Assembly (NCBI GenBank): GCA_021793035.1
Contig: JAJYTM010000021.1
Coordinates: 1 to 10,279 of the forward strand
Reading direction: 5' to 3'
From: Microcaldota archaeon
GTDB taxonomy: Archaea > Micrarchaeota > Micrarchaeia > Micrarchaeales > Micrarchaeaceae
Length of the DNA: 10,279 bases
The translations under genes and the position numbers were made by a program. The notes beneath the pieces were generated by a model that had not been told where the DNA came from, did no database searches, and saw only the letters and a list, made by a program, of their open reading frames with translations. This document shows, piece by piece, positions 1-5,453 of the stretch; position 1 is the first letter of the stretch; the number at the start of each line of letters is the position of its first letter.

Positions 1-391
1 CCAGAAGCTGCTCAAGAGGGAGATAGGCATAGAGGAGGCAGCCAGATCGTTCCTTGAGGGCATAGAGGGAGAGATCATGGCAGCCGAGTACAAGGATGTT
101 GAGACTGCCAAGGCGTGCCCTAAGTGCGGCAGCACCAACGTGAAGAGGGACATCGGTGCGCTGAAGGAAGACGGCATCCCGATAGTGCCCAGGTATGTAT
201 GCATGGATTGCGGGACGCATTCTTACAGGCTGACAGACAGGTACTTGGAGAAATTGGTATACTCAAATAAGCTAATGTTTAGCAAGGAGGAGCTCGACGC
301 GCTGGACAAAGACAGCACTGCATTCATGAAAGAGCTGAAGGAGTATATAATAAGAATATTTGCTTCCAAAAAGATAATGGAGATAAGATAG
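1..391 (+). CDS. Zinc-ribbon protein of unknown function (5' end outside window)
   Basis: The reading frame is open from base 2 and runs through the ATG at 77 to the TAG at 389-391, so the gene probably begins before the window. The residues ahead of the ATG (KLLKREIGIEEAARSFLEG and on) look like ordinary helical protein. A shorter protein of 104 aa starting at 77 is possible, since GGGAG lies just upstream, but this genome usually uses GGTGA. A zinc ribbon is visible as CPKCG and, about 25 residues later, CMDCG: four cysteines in two CxxC knuckles. A charged helical tail follows, rich in Lys and Glu. The next gene starts 8 bp downstream, so the two are probably co-transcribed. I do not recognise the family. 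Nucleic-acid or protein binding is the usual role of such ribbons but cannot be shown here. Confidence 0.7.
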   Translation, partial: QKLLKREIGIEEAARSFLEGIEGEIMAAEYKDVETAKACPKCGSTNVKRDIGALKEDGIPIVPRYVCMDCGTHSYRLTDRYLEKLVYSNKLMFSKEELDALDKDSTAFMKELKEYIIRIFASKKIMEIR

Positions 392-399
392 GTGATTAA

Positions 400-639
400 T
401 TGTCAATGCTTTTATCGGATATGTATGGCAAGCAAATAATAAGCAGCAGCGGCAGGAGGATAGGCATGGTAGAAGACATAATCCTGGACTTCGAGGCTGG
501 AGCAATAGGCAGCTTGCTGCTCATAAAGCTCGACGAGCTGGCAAAGGGGGAGAACACCGCAACGAGGCTGGCAAAGAACACAGTCAAGTACGACAGGGTT
601 AAGAACGTATCCGAGACCATAATAGTGAGCGACAAATAG
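400..639 (+). CDS. Small PRC-barrel domain protein
   Basis: This 79-aa protein is one PRC-barrel domain. The N-terminal part (SDMYGKQIISSSGRRIGMVEDIILD) has the typical 'G K x I x S x G x x I G x V x D' pattern, followed by a beta-strand with LLLIKLDEL and a closing basic segment. Stand-alone PRC-barrel proteins of about 80-100 aa are common in archaea; the fold is related to the RimM C-terminal domain and usually mediates binding to protein or RNA, but the partners are mostly unknown. The start is probably the TTG at 400: GGTGA at 391-395 lies 4 nt before it, matching the spacing in neighbouring genes. The ATG at 406 is the alternative and would remove two residues. It lies 8 bp behind the zinc-ribbon gene and faces rpo12 convergently. 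Confidence 0.8.
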   Translation: MSMLLSDMYGKQIISSSGRRIGMVEDIILDFEAGAIGSLLLIKLDELAKGENTATRLAKNTVKYDRVKNVSETIIVSDK

Positions 640-655
640 CCGGTTGTGGGAGCAC

Positions 656-685
656 TGCAATTCTGCGCAGATGCACCTGATTGCA
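656..685. terminator. Inverted repeat between convergent genes, possible terminator
   Basis: TGCAAT at 656-661 is the exact reverse complement of ATTGCA at 680-685. The 18-nt spacer contains the palindrome CTGCGCAG at 663-670. It sits in the 82-bp gap between the convergent PRC-barrel gene and rpo12, where a bidirectional end signal would be expected. There is no T-run beside it, so a terminator role is only suggested by position. Confidence 0.25.
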
Positions 686-721
686 TAGTAGCAGTTATTT
701 CCGCAGCACTTCTGAGCCCGC

Positions 722-853
722 TTAGTCGGTCGATACTTCCCGGGGTATGTTGGGCCTGCCCTTGAATATGATCCTGTAGCCGCAATACGGGCATCTGACG
801 AAATTGTCCAGGTCCTTTATTTTCTTTCCGCAGTGCGCGCACACATAAGCCAT
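722..853 (-). CDS. rpo12: DNA-directed RNA polymerase subunit Rpo12 (subunit P, RPB12/Rpc10 type)
   Basis: A 43-aa protein starting MAYVCAHCGKKI and ending at the TAA at 722-724. It carries two CxxC pairs (C5/C8 and C21/C24) and the signature RCPYCGYRIIFKGRP, which is diagnostic of the archaeal/eukaryotic polymerase subunit P/RPB12 family. In that family the zinc finger anchors the assembly platform of RNA polymerase (Rpo3, Rpo10, Rpo11, Rpo12). The length matches archaeal homologues, usually about 45-50 aa. It is the last gene of the minus-strand superoperon, the place it often holds after rpl37ae in archaea, but here an extra gene lies between them. A 32-nt gap with no strong GGTGA separates it from that gene. 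A longer same-strand frame over this region is out of phase and is not the product. Confidence 0.95.
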   Translation of the reverse strand: MAYVCAHCGKKIKDLDNFVRCPYCGYRIIFKGRPNIPREVSTD

Positions 854-885
854 TTATACCATCTCAATATTATTCAACAATGCAT

Positions 886-1254
886 TCATTTCTTTATCTG
901 CTGGTTCGCCTTGAGCCACTTTATGAAATCCTTATGCAGGTTGGATTTCGAAGTGTCTATCACCCTTATCTTCAGCAGCGCCTTGTACTGCTCATCGTTG
1001 AGCTCCAGTACAGGGGAATAATTGTTCATAGGCGTGTAGTGCACTTCTAGCCAATGCACTTTGCCGTCCAGGTAGTCCTTAACCACGTCCCTTGTCATAG
1101 GCATGGACGAGAAGCTGAACAGTATCCCGTCGCACCAGTACAGCGGCATGTTCCCTGCCGGTGTGATCCTTTCCCTGAGCAGGTCCTCGAAGTCGATGTC
1201 TATTATCTCGTGCACAATAACTTCCTGTATTGGCGAGAAAGAAATTTTTACCAT
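886..1254 (-). CDS. Conserved-context protein of unknown function in the exosome/proteasome superoperon
   Basis: A 122-aa soluble protein with no cysteine pairs, signal peptide or membrane segment. Its start is supported by GTGAT 3 nt before the ATG (AGTGATATTATG), the same motif used by the neighbours. The sequence looks alpha/beta. The N-terminal half is strand-rich (MVKISFSPIQEVIV, then PLYWCDGILFSFSS) with an acidic stretch (IIDIDFEDL). The centre reads KVHWLEVHYTP, and the tail is helical and basic (HKDFIKWLKANQQIKK). It lies between rpl37ae (35-nt gap) and rpo12 (32-nt gap), where many archaeal superoperons have nothing. I do not recognise the family. Position suggests a role in RNA or ribosome metabolism, but nothing in the sequence shows a reaction. 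Confidence 0.8.
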   Translation of the reverse strand: MVKISFSPIQEVIVHEIIDIDFEDLLRERITPAGNMPLYWCDGILFSFSSMPMTRDVVKDYLDGKVHWLEVHYTPMNNYSPVLELNDEQYKALLKIRVIDTSKSNLHKDFIKWLKANQQIKK

Positions 1255-1289
1255 AATATCACTTCATTATAATGCGTGCGTCTTGACGA

Positions 1290-1541
1290 TCACGCTGCCT
1301 GTTTCTGCGCAGACAGGCTGGTTATGGTCCTTGCCGCTGCTTCTCCAGCAGGGGTTGTGAATGTGTATGCGCCTCCAGCGTACACCTTGCCGCAGTGCGA
1401 GCATTTCCATACGCCAGTGCTCACTCTCCTGACCTTTATCTTGCCGCAGGAAGGGCATTTGTACTGCGCATTCTTCTCCTTCTGCACCGCTGCGTATTGC
1501 TTCCTTATGCGGGCGCCATATCTTATGCTTGCGTTTACCAT
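1290..1541 (-). CDS. rpl37ae: Large-subunit ribosomal protein eL43 (L37Ae)
   Basis: An 83-aa basic protein with a CxxC-x14-CxxC zinc ribbon: C29/C32 in KCPSCGK and C47/C50 in KCSHCGK. The N-terminal RYGARIRKQY and the segment VRRVSTGVWKC are typical of L37Ae, and AGGAYTFTTPAG matches the C-terminal family signature. The length is close to other archaeal members (about 80-95 aa). It binds 23S rRNA in the large ribosomal subunit. Only 4 nt separate its ATG from the rrp42 stop. The Shine-Dalgarno GAGTGA contains that TGA stop codon, so translation is probably coupled to rrp42. This gene order is a known archaeal arrangement. Confidence 0.96.
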   Translation of the reverse strand: MVNASIRYGARIRKQYAAVQKEKNAQYKCPSCGKIKVRRVSTGVWKCSHCGKVYAGGAYTFTTPAGEAAARTITSLSAQKQAA

Positions 1542-1545
1542 AGAA

Positions 1546-2331
1546 TCACTCTGTCGATTTCTTCACTATGTTTTTGAGCTCCTTATGCTTTTCAAATGAA
1601 ACATCTATTAGCTCTTCTATCTCGTTGCTCGTAAAGCTGCCGTTCTTGCCCTTCTGCATTGCCCTTATCTGGTCGTCGTCAGTTGCTATGGTCAGCCTTG
1701 CCGAGGCGATGTCCTCCTCGTTTATGTTCATGTCGAGCAGCAGGTGATCGCTCACCTTGCCGAATGTGGTGTATGTAACTATGCTGTCTATCTTAAGCTT
1801 CTTGTCCCTCTCTTCCCTTATCACCGCCCCGTTCTCGTATTTGGGCATCTTGGTGTTCGCCAATGCTGCCATCGCAGCAAGGCCGCTTGCGTCAAACAGG
1901 TTGCCGCCGTAGTTGAGCACGTACAGGTCCACGAATACTGACCAGACCTTGCCATCATCCAGTGCCAAGCTGAGCAGGTCTATGCTGTTCCCTGCCCTTA
2001 TGCCACGGTCTACGACGCGCGCCAGTTCTACCGATTCGGGGCTTGGCGGGCCGGTTTCGTAATCCGCATATGCGAGCGGAAGCAGTTCTGCATTCATCAT
2101 CAGGTTGCCCTGGCCTGGCGTGTCCGCCATCGGATCCTCGACCATGAGCTTTACGCCGGCGAGCACCTTCGTTGCGCCTATATCCACCTGCGCTGACCCT
2201 TCTGCGTGCGAAATGATTCCAGTCTCGACATGTATTTCCCTGAATGAGTACGGGCCCCTTGAGTCCAGCCTGCCTCCCTTTTCAAGGGCATCCTTTATGT
2301 ATCCTCCCATTAAATTGCTTATTATGTCCAT
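1546..2331 (-). CDS. rrp42: Exosome complex component Rrp42 (RNase PH-like, non-catalytic ring subunit)
   Basis: A 261-aa RNase PH-fold protein. The N-terminal part has GGRLDSRGPYSFREI, the usual start of the fold, and EGSAQVDIGATKVLAGVK follows. The segment PPSPESVELARVVDRGIR is typical of Rrp42 and distinguishes it from Rrp41, as does the length (Rrp42 about 260-275 aa). In archaea Rrp42 alternates with Rrp41 in a hexameric ring; it helps to bind RNA but lacks the phosphorolytic residues itself. The equivalent of the Rrp41 acidic loop reads DMNINEEDIASARL, without the ADMP motif, which agrees with a non-catalytic role. The start has a clear GGTGA 4 nt upstream, and the gene follows rrp41 by 12 nt. 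Confidence 0.95.
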   Translation of the reverse strand: MDIISNLMGGYIKDALEKGGRLDSRGPYSFREIHVETGIISHAEGSAQVDIGATKVLAGVKLMVEDPMADTPGQGNLMMNAELLPLAYADYETGPPSPESVELARVVDRGIRAGNSIDLLSLALDDGKVWSVFVDLYVLNYGGNLFDASGLAAMAALANTKMPKYENGAVIREERDKKLKIDSIVTYTTFGKVSDHLLLDMNINEEDIASARLTIATDDDQIRAMQKGKNGSFTSNEIEELIDVSFEKHKELKNIVKKSTE

Positions 2332-2343
2332 TATGTCACCGCT

Positions 2344-3081
2344 TCATTCGTCCTTGCCGAGGTTCTTGTAGCACCTCTTGAGTGCAGCCCTCTGCTCTTC
2401 CTGTATCTTCTTGCCTGCGCGGATTACCATGTCGACAGCTTCCTTGTGCTGCTGCTTGGTCAGGCCGCCATCCATCTGCAATAGCAGTATGTCGTTGTTG
2501 CGCGGCGCCACAGCCATAGGCATATCTGCATCAGAGTAATTGTCCTCCAGCATGTTTACATCGAGGACTATATGGTCCCCTATCCTTCCGGCTGAAACTG
2601 CATATATTAAATCCTTCATGTGTATGCCCGCGTTTGCAAGCGCTACGGATGCAGCAGTTATGCCGGCTGCCCTTGTGCCGCCGTCGCTCTGGAGTATCTC
2701 CATGAATATGTCTATCTCGCCGCCTGGATACTCATTAAGCAGTATTACGTTCTCGAAAGCCTCTTTTGCGACCTTCGATATTTCAGTTGCTCTCCTGTTG
2801 GGGCCGGTCCTCCCGTGGTCCTCCAAGGACGAGAACGGCGCCATTGCGTACCTGCATTTGACTATTGCTTTGGCCGGATCGGCAAAATGCTTTGGAGTAG
2901 CTTCCTTGGGGCCGTATACAGCAGCCAGCACGCGGTTGTTGCCCCATTTCAAGTACGCTGAGCCATCGGCATTCTTCAATATCCCCGCCTCTATGCTAAG
3001 CGGCCTGAGCTCGTCAAAGCCCCTTCCGTCAAGCCTCTTTCCGTCCTTCAGCAATTCAGGTTTGTTAAGTAGAGAACCCAT
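2344..3081 (-). CDS. rrp41: Exosome complex component Rrp41 (catalytic RNase PH-like subunit)
   Basis: A 245-aa RNase PH-fold protein, the catalytic subunit of the archaeal exosome, which degrades RNA 3'-5' by phosphorolysis and can also add A-rich tails. Visible motifs are KRLDGRGFDELRP near residues 15-27, SSLEDHGRTGPNRRATEIS at 84-102 (the basic patch that contacts RNA and phosphate), ILQSDGGTRAAGITAAS at 129-145, and the acidic loop LEDNYSDADMPMA, in which D180 and D186 fit the family's catalytic aspartates. The length equals known archaeal Rrp41 proteins (about 245-250 aa). Its ATG lies 4 nt after the rrp4 stop, and the Shine-Dalgarno AGTGA includes that TGA. Translation is probably coupled, in line with the stoichiometric complex. 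Confidence 0.97.
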   Translation of the reverse strand: MGSLLNKPELLKDGKRLDGRGFDELRPLSIEAGILKNADGSAYLKWGNNRVLAAVYGPKEATPKHFADPAKAIVKCRYAMAPFSSLEDHGRTGPNRRATEISKVAKEAFENVILLNEYPGGEIDIFMEILQSDGGTRAAGITAASVALANAGIHMKDLIYAVSAGRIGDHIVLDVNMLEDNYSDADMPMAVAPRNNDILLLQMDGGLTKQQHKEAVDMVIRAGKKIQEEQRAALKRCYKNLGKDE

Positions 3082-3085
3082 GTTA

Positions 3086-3691
3086 TCACTTTTTGTTCAA
3101 TTCGCTTTCCAGCAAAGCCTTTATCCGGTTTGTCAAGCCGGAGGTATGCGCCTCGCTTTCTATTATCGATATCGCCATCATGGCAAGCGACACGTGCCTG
3201 CCCTTTATCCATACAAGGCCGTTCTTGCCCGCCACTATCCTTGTCTCGGTGAGCTCTGATATCTGGTTTACCATCGTGTTTTCCTTGCCTATGACCCTAG
3301 GTATCTTCGAGGGCTTAACACTCAGGGTTATGCCGCCCTGGAGCGGCCTCGGATATGCGAGTATGACTGTGGAACGGTCTTCAACGTCCTTTACCTTCGC
3401 CTCTATGACATCGTTGGGCTCAAAGGAATAGCGCTCGTATTTGCCTCCTATTATCAGCCCGCGGCCGAAATGCGAGAGGTTCACCGTGTAAACGTTGTTC
3501 CTCACTCCTTCTATGCTGCCTACGACCAGATCGTCGCGCCTTGGCGACCAACTGCCTTCGAGGGGTATGGAGCTGCTGCCATCAGATATGAACAATGTTG
3601 CCGCTACGGTATTGCCATCCTCTATGAATGTGCCAGGTATCCTTTTCTGGCCCTTTATTATCGTCTCCCCGGGAAATATTATGCTTTTTAT
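3086..3691 (-). CDS. rrp4: Exosome RNA-binding cap protein Rrp4, apparent AUA start
   Basis: Rrp4 forms one type of trimeric cap on the archaeal exosome ring and binds RNA. In order: an N-terminal domain (KSIIFPGETI to SIPLEG), an S1 domain (about residues 55-124, RRDDLVVGSIEGV to YPRPLQGGITL) and a KH-like domain with IPRVIGKENTMV near 130-140. The family GxNG signature is present as AGKNGLVWI. In the KH loop the second glycine of GxxG is replaced (GKEN). The conserved PGE motif must lie inside the protein, but the first ATG/GTG/TTG in frame is the TTG at 3595, which would remove most of the N-terminal domain (169 aa). Upstream the frame is open to a TAA at 3710-3712. The best start is ATA at 3689-3691, 5 nt after GGTG (201 aa, near normal size). 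A sequence error or real AUA initiation would both explain this. Confidence 0.85.
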   Translation of the reverse strand: MKSIIFPGETIIKGQKRIPGTFIEDGNTVAATLFISDGSSSIPLEGSWSPRRDDLVVGSIEGVRNNVYTVNLSHFGRGLIIGGKYERYSFEPNDVIEAKVKDVEDRSTVILAYPRPLQGGITLSVKPSKIPRVIGKENTMVNQISELTETRIVAGKNGLVWIKGRHVSLAMMAISIIESEAHTSGLTNRIKALLESELNKK

Positions 3692-3696
3692 AAAAA

Positions 3697-3700
3697 CACC
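3697..3700 (-). promoter_or_regulatory. Ribosome binding site that points to an AUA start of rrp4
   Basis: On the minus strand AAAGGTG is followed by five T and then ATA. Spacing and motif match GGTGA sites of ATG-started genes in the window, such as the thioredoxin gene (GGTGATAAAATATG). The GTG inside this motif is out of frame and stops after three codons, so it cannot itself start rrp4. Confidence 0.5.
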
Positions 3701-3709
3701 TTTGAATTT

Positions 3710-3781
3710 TTAATTGAACTTGAACGCATGCCAGCACGCTGAAAAGCCTAGATTATAGGACCTCGCCGTGGCGATAGCCAT
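3710..3781 (-). CDS. 23-codon ORF in the rrp4 leader (possible leader peptide)
   Basis: An ATG at 3779-3781 opens a frame of 23 residues (MAIATARSYNLGFSACWHAF and three more) that ends at the TAA at 3710-3712. It lies just downstream of the presumed start of a transcript that uses the TATA box near 3820. GGTG lies 10 nt before the ATG. The ORF is in the same frame as rrp4, with only the TAA and six codons before the apparent AUA start. It may be a translated leader peptide, a chance ORF inside a structured leader, or an N-terminal extension broken by one stop. No homology is recognised, so coding is uncertain. Confidence 0.25.
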   Translation of the reverse strand: MAIATARSYNLGFSACWHAFKFN

Positions 3782-3815
3782 CGATAAGGAATAACACCTA
3801 TATACTATTTATCAG

Positions 3816-3829
3816 ACTAATATAAAAAA
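3816..3829 (-). promoter_or_regulatory. Probable TATA box of an internal rrp4 promoter
   Basis: Read on the minus strand, TTTTTTATATTAG is a good archaeal TATA element. Transcription would begin about 25 bp further on, near 3795, giving a leader of about 100 nt before rrp4. This would let the exosome genes be expressed apart from psmA and SBDS. It overlaps the T-run that may end the SBDS transcript. Confidence 0.5.
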
Positions 3830-3866
3830 CTTAGTGGTTCGGCGCTGCGGCATCGGTCTGGGATGC
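3824..3866 (-). terminator. Terminator-like hairpin and T-run after SBDS
   Basis: Starting 7 nt after the SBDS stop, GCATC and GATGC (3862-3866 and 3850-3854) form a 5-bp stem with a 7-nt loop. Some 20 nt further the minus strand has TTTTTT (3824-3829). Archaeal termination depends mainly on such T-runs. The stem is weak and the distance is long, so the T-run is the stronger part of the evidence. Confidence 0.35.
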
Positions 3867-3873
3867 GGATATG

Positions 3874-4557
3874 TCATAATGCCTTGGTATCTGCACGGCC
3901 TTGCGTAGCCTTGTTTATCCTGTCAAAGAAATCGTTCTGCATTCCTGCGGGGAATTCCAAAACTGCCCTGAGGCTGCCGTCAGAAAGCCATTCCTCGGAT
4001 TTTAAGCCGAACCTCTTCAGTATTCCGTAGCACCTGTTGGCCGAATCCGCGGGTATTGTTACCTGTATCTTGGCAGTTGCAAACTTTATCGGCAGTATTG
4101 GGCTGAGCTTTGCTATTATGCTTTCGACCTGCTCTGATGCCGCCTTGAACGGGTCTATTGACACCTTTATCTCTTTCATCGCGTTCTCTATCCTCAACGG
4201 AGGATTGGGGGCGCCGGTCCTCGGGTCTATTGAATTTGTAGCTATCAGGTCTATTATCTGCTTCCTCTTCTCCTCGACCATCTTGCTTCTCTGCTCGGTG
4301 GTTATCGGCACGTTGCCGTTCTTCAGTATTATGTCAACAACCTTCGCCACGTCGTTGGTGCCGAAGGCCTTGCTGACCTTGTCCTCGCTCTGGCGCTCGC
4401 CCTTCTTCGCATCCTTGAATATCTCCTCTGTCTCGAGCACGCTCAGCGGGTCGCTGCGCTTGCCCGTTATGTACTCGTAAGCCATATCCGCGTCGGCCAG
4501 TATCTCAAACGTTTCGCCGTTGCGCGCGTACTTGACAACTACGGTCTTGCCTGACAT
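3874..4557 (-). CDS. sdo1: Ribosome maturation protein SBDS (Sdo1)
   Basis: A 227-aa protein with the three-domain layout of SBDS/Sdo1. The N-terminal FYSH domain runs to about residue 85 (KYARNGETFEILADADMAYEYITGK). The central helical domain holds the family signature KNGNVPITTEQRSKMVEEKR and DPRTGAPNPPLRIENAM. The C-terminal ferredoxin-like domain begins near 155 (ILPIKFATAKIQVTIP). The length matches archaeal members (about 230-240 aa). In eukaryotes SBDS helps to release the anti-association factor eIF6/aIF6 from the large ribosomal subunit, and archaeal Sdo1 is thought to act alike. It starts 18 nt after psmA without a visible GGTGA, so its translation may depend on psmA. SBDS next to psmA and the exosome genes is a typical archaeal order. 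Confidence 0.96.
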   Translation of the reverse strand: MSGKTVVVKYARNGETFEILADADMAYEYITGKRSDPLSVLETEEIFKDAKKGERQSEDKVSKAFGTNDVAKVVDIILKNGNVPITTEQRSKMVEEKRKQIIDLIATNSIDPRTGAPNPPLRIENAMKEIKVSIDPFKAASEQVESIIAKLSPILPIKFATAKIQVTIPADSANRCYGILKRFGLKSEEWLSDGSLRAVLEFPAGMQNDFFDRINKATQGRADTKAL

Positions 4558-4575
4558 TCATATGCGCCGAATTGA

Positions 4576-5274
4576 TTATAGGTATTTCTCTATCTGCTCG
4601 ATCGTGAAGTTGGAGTAGCCCTTGCCCTTCTCTATTGTAGCCACTTCGACGTTGTCGCTCTGCAGCTTCTTCCCGTCCGTGCTCTTGCTTATTATCTTCA
4701 GGCCCAGGCTTATGGCGTCTTCATCCTGCATGCCGTCCTTGTATTCCTTCTGAAGTATGTCCTCGGCTATCTTCTTGCCGCTGCCTATTGCATCCGCCTT
4801 ATAGCCCAAGAATGATGCGCCTGGCTCTACCTCAAAGAGGCGCGGCTCCGAATCTATGCCTCCGACAAGAAGGGATATTGCGTACGGCCTTATGCCACCG
4901 TACTGCGTAGCCATCTGCATCTCCTCGGATATGTCCCTTGATGCGGTCTCGACAGACTGGGTCTCGTCATATACCATCCTGTGCGACTGGGTCTTGGACC
5001 TCATCAGGTTTATCACCCTGAGGCCGTCGGATGCCATGCCCGAATAGGTCGCGCCTATGTATGAGTCTATCCTGAACACCTTCTGCAGTGAGCTGGGCAC
5101 TGCCAGGGGCTCTGTTATGTTCTTGTGTGCCACGAACACGACGGATTTCTGCGTTACTATGCCTACTGCAGTAGCGCCCTTCCTGACGGCTTCGCGGGCG
5201 TATTCTACCTGGAACAGCCTGCCATCAGGACTGAACATCACACCCCTATCATATGCTTGTATGTTTGGATACAT
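4576..5274 (-). CDS. psmA: 20S proteasome alpha subunit
   Basis: A 232-aa protein with the proteasome alpha-type signature at residues 8-30 (YDRGVMFSPDGRLFQVEYA and following). This N-terminal segment forms the gate of the alpha ring. Further landmarks are GATAVGIVTQKSVVFVAHK, TYSGMASDGLRVINLMR, QYGGIRPYAISLLVGGID and FLGYKADAIGSG, all standard for the family. Alpha subunits have no catalytic N-terminal threonine; they form the two outer heptameric rings that admit substrate from PAN/Cdc48-type ATPases to the beta rings. No beta subunit is encoded in this window. It is the first gene of the minus-strand superoperon, with AGGTGA 4 nt before the ATG and a TATA box about 60 bp upstream. The length is near the usual 230-260 aa. 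Confidence 0.97.
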   Translation of the reverse strand: MYPNIQAYDRGVMFSPDGRLFQVEYAREAVRKGATAVGIVTQKSVVFVAHKNITEPLAVPSSLQKVFRIDSYIGATYSGMASDGLRVINLMRSKTQSHRMVYDETQSVETASRDISEEMQMATQYGGIRPYAISLLVGGIDSEPRLFEVEPGASFLGYKADAIGSGKKIAEDILQKEYKDGMQDEDAISLGLKIISKSTDGKKLQSDNVEVATIEKGKGYSNFTIEQIEKYL

Positions 5275-5331
5275 AATTTCACCTAATTGAATACCATAAG
5301 CAGTATAGCGTATTTACTCTTTTTCTCTTAA

Positions 5332-5341
5332 GGTTTATAAA
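5332..5341 (-). promoter_or_regulatory. TATA box of the psmA superoperon
   Basis: The minus strand reads CTTTATAAACC, a strong archaeal TATA element. A transcription start about 26 bp on, near 5310, would leave a leader of about 36 nt containing the psmA AGGTGA. It is the only good TATA box close to psmA on this strand. Confidence 0.6.
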
Positions 5342-5380
5342 GATTTGTCCGCCCGTCCTTCCTGCCCGTAAAAGCCATCC

Positions 5381-5398
5381 TGCGCAGAAACCCGCGCA
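5381..5398. repeat. Short inverted repeat in the divergent psmA/glycosyltransferase promoter region
   Basis: TGCGC and GCGCA form a 5-bp inverted repeat around an 8-nt spacer. It lies between the two divergent TATA boxes (5332-5341 and 5409-5418), where a regulator could reach both. It is short enough to occur by chance. Confidence 0.2.
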
Positions 5399-5408
5399 AA
5401 GAATTACA

Positions 5409-5418
5409 TTTATATAAG
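5409..5418 (+). promoter_or_regulatory. TATA box of the glycosyltransferase gene
   Basis: TTTATATAAG is followed about 26 bp later by positions 5439-5441. The transcript would therefore start within about 15 nt of the ATG at 5454, leaving almost no leader. This fits the lack of a GGTGA motif before that gene. Confidence 0.6.
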
Positions 5419-5453
5419 GGATGGGTGCATATTTTTATCAATGATTGGCATAG

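Noticed and set aside
396..842. Open frame of 148 codons on the minus strand covering rpo12 and the PRC-barrel gene
   Set aside because: It is out of frame with the clear Rpo12 protein and antisense to the PRC-barrel protein; it contains no known domain.
2540..3259. Open frame of 239 codons on the plus strand
   Set aside because: It is antisense to rrp41 and part of rrp4, whose family motifs are certain. Long antisense frames are expected in GC-rich codon positions.
3716..3800. Box C/D guide RNA or tRNA in the SBDS-rrp4 gap
   Set aside because: No RUGAUGA/CUGA pair with suitable spacing, and no T-arm or acceptor stem could be built on either strand.
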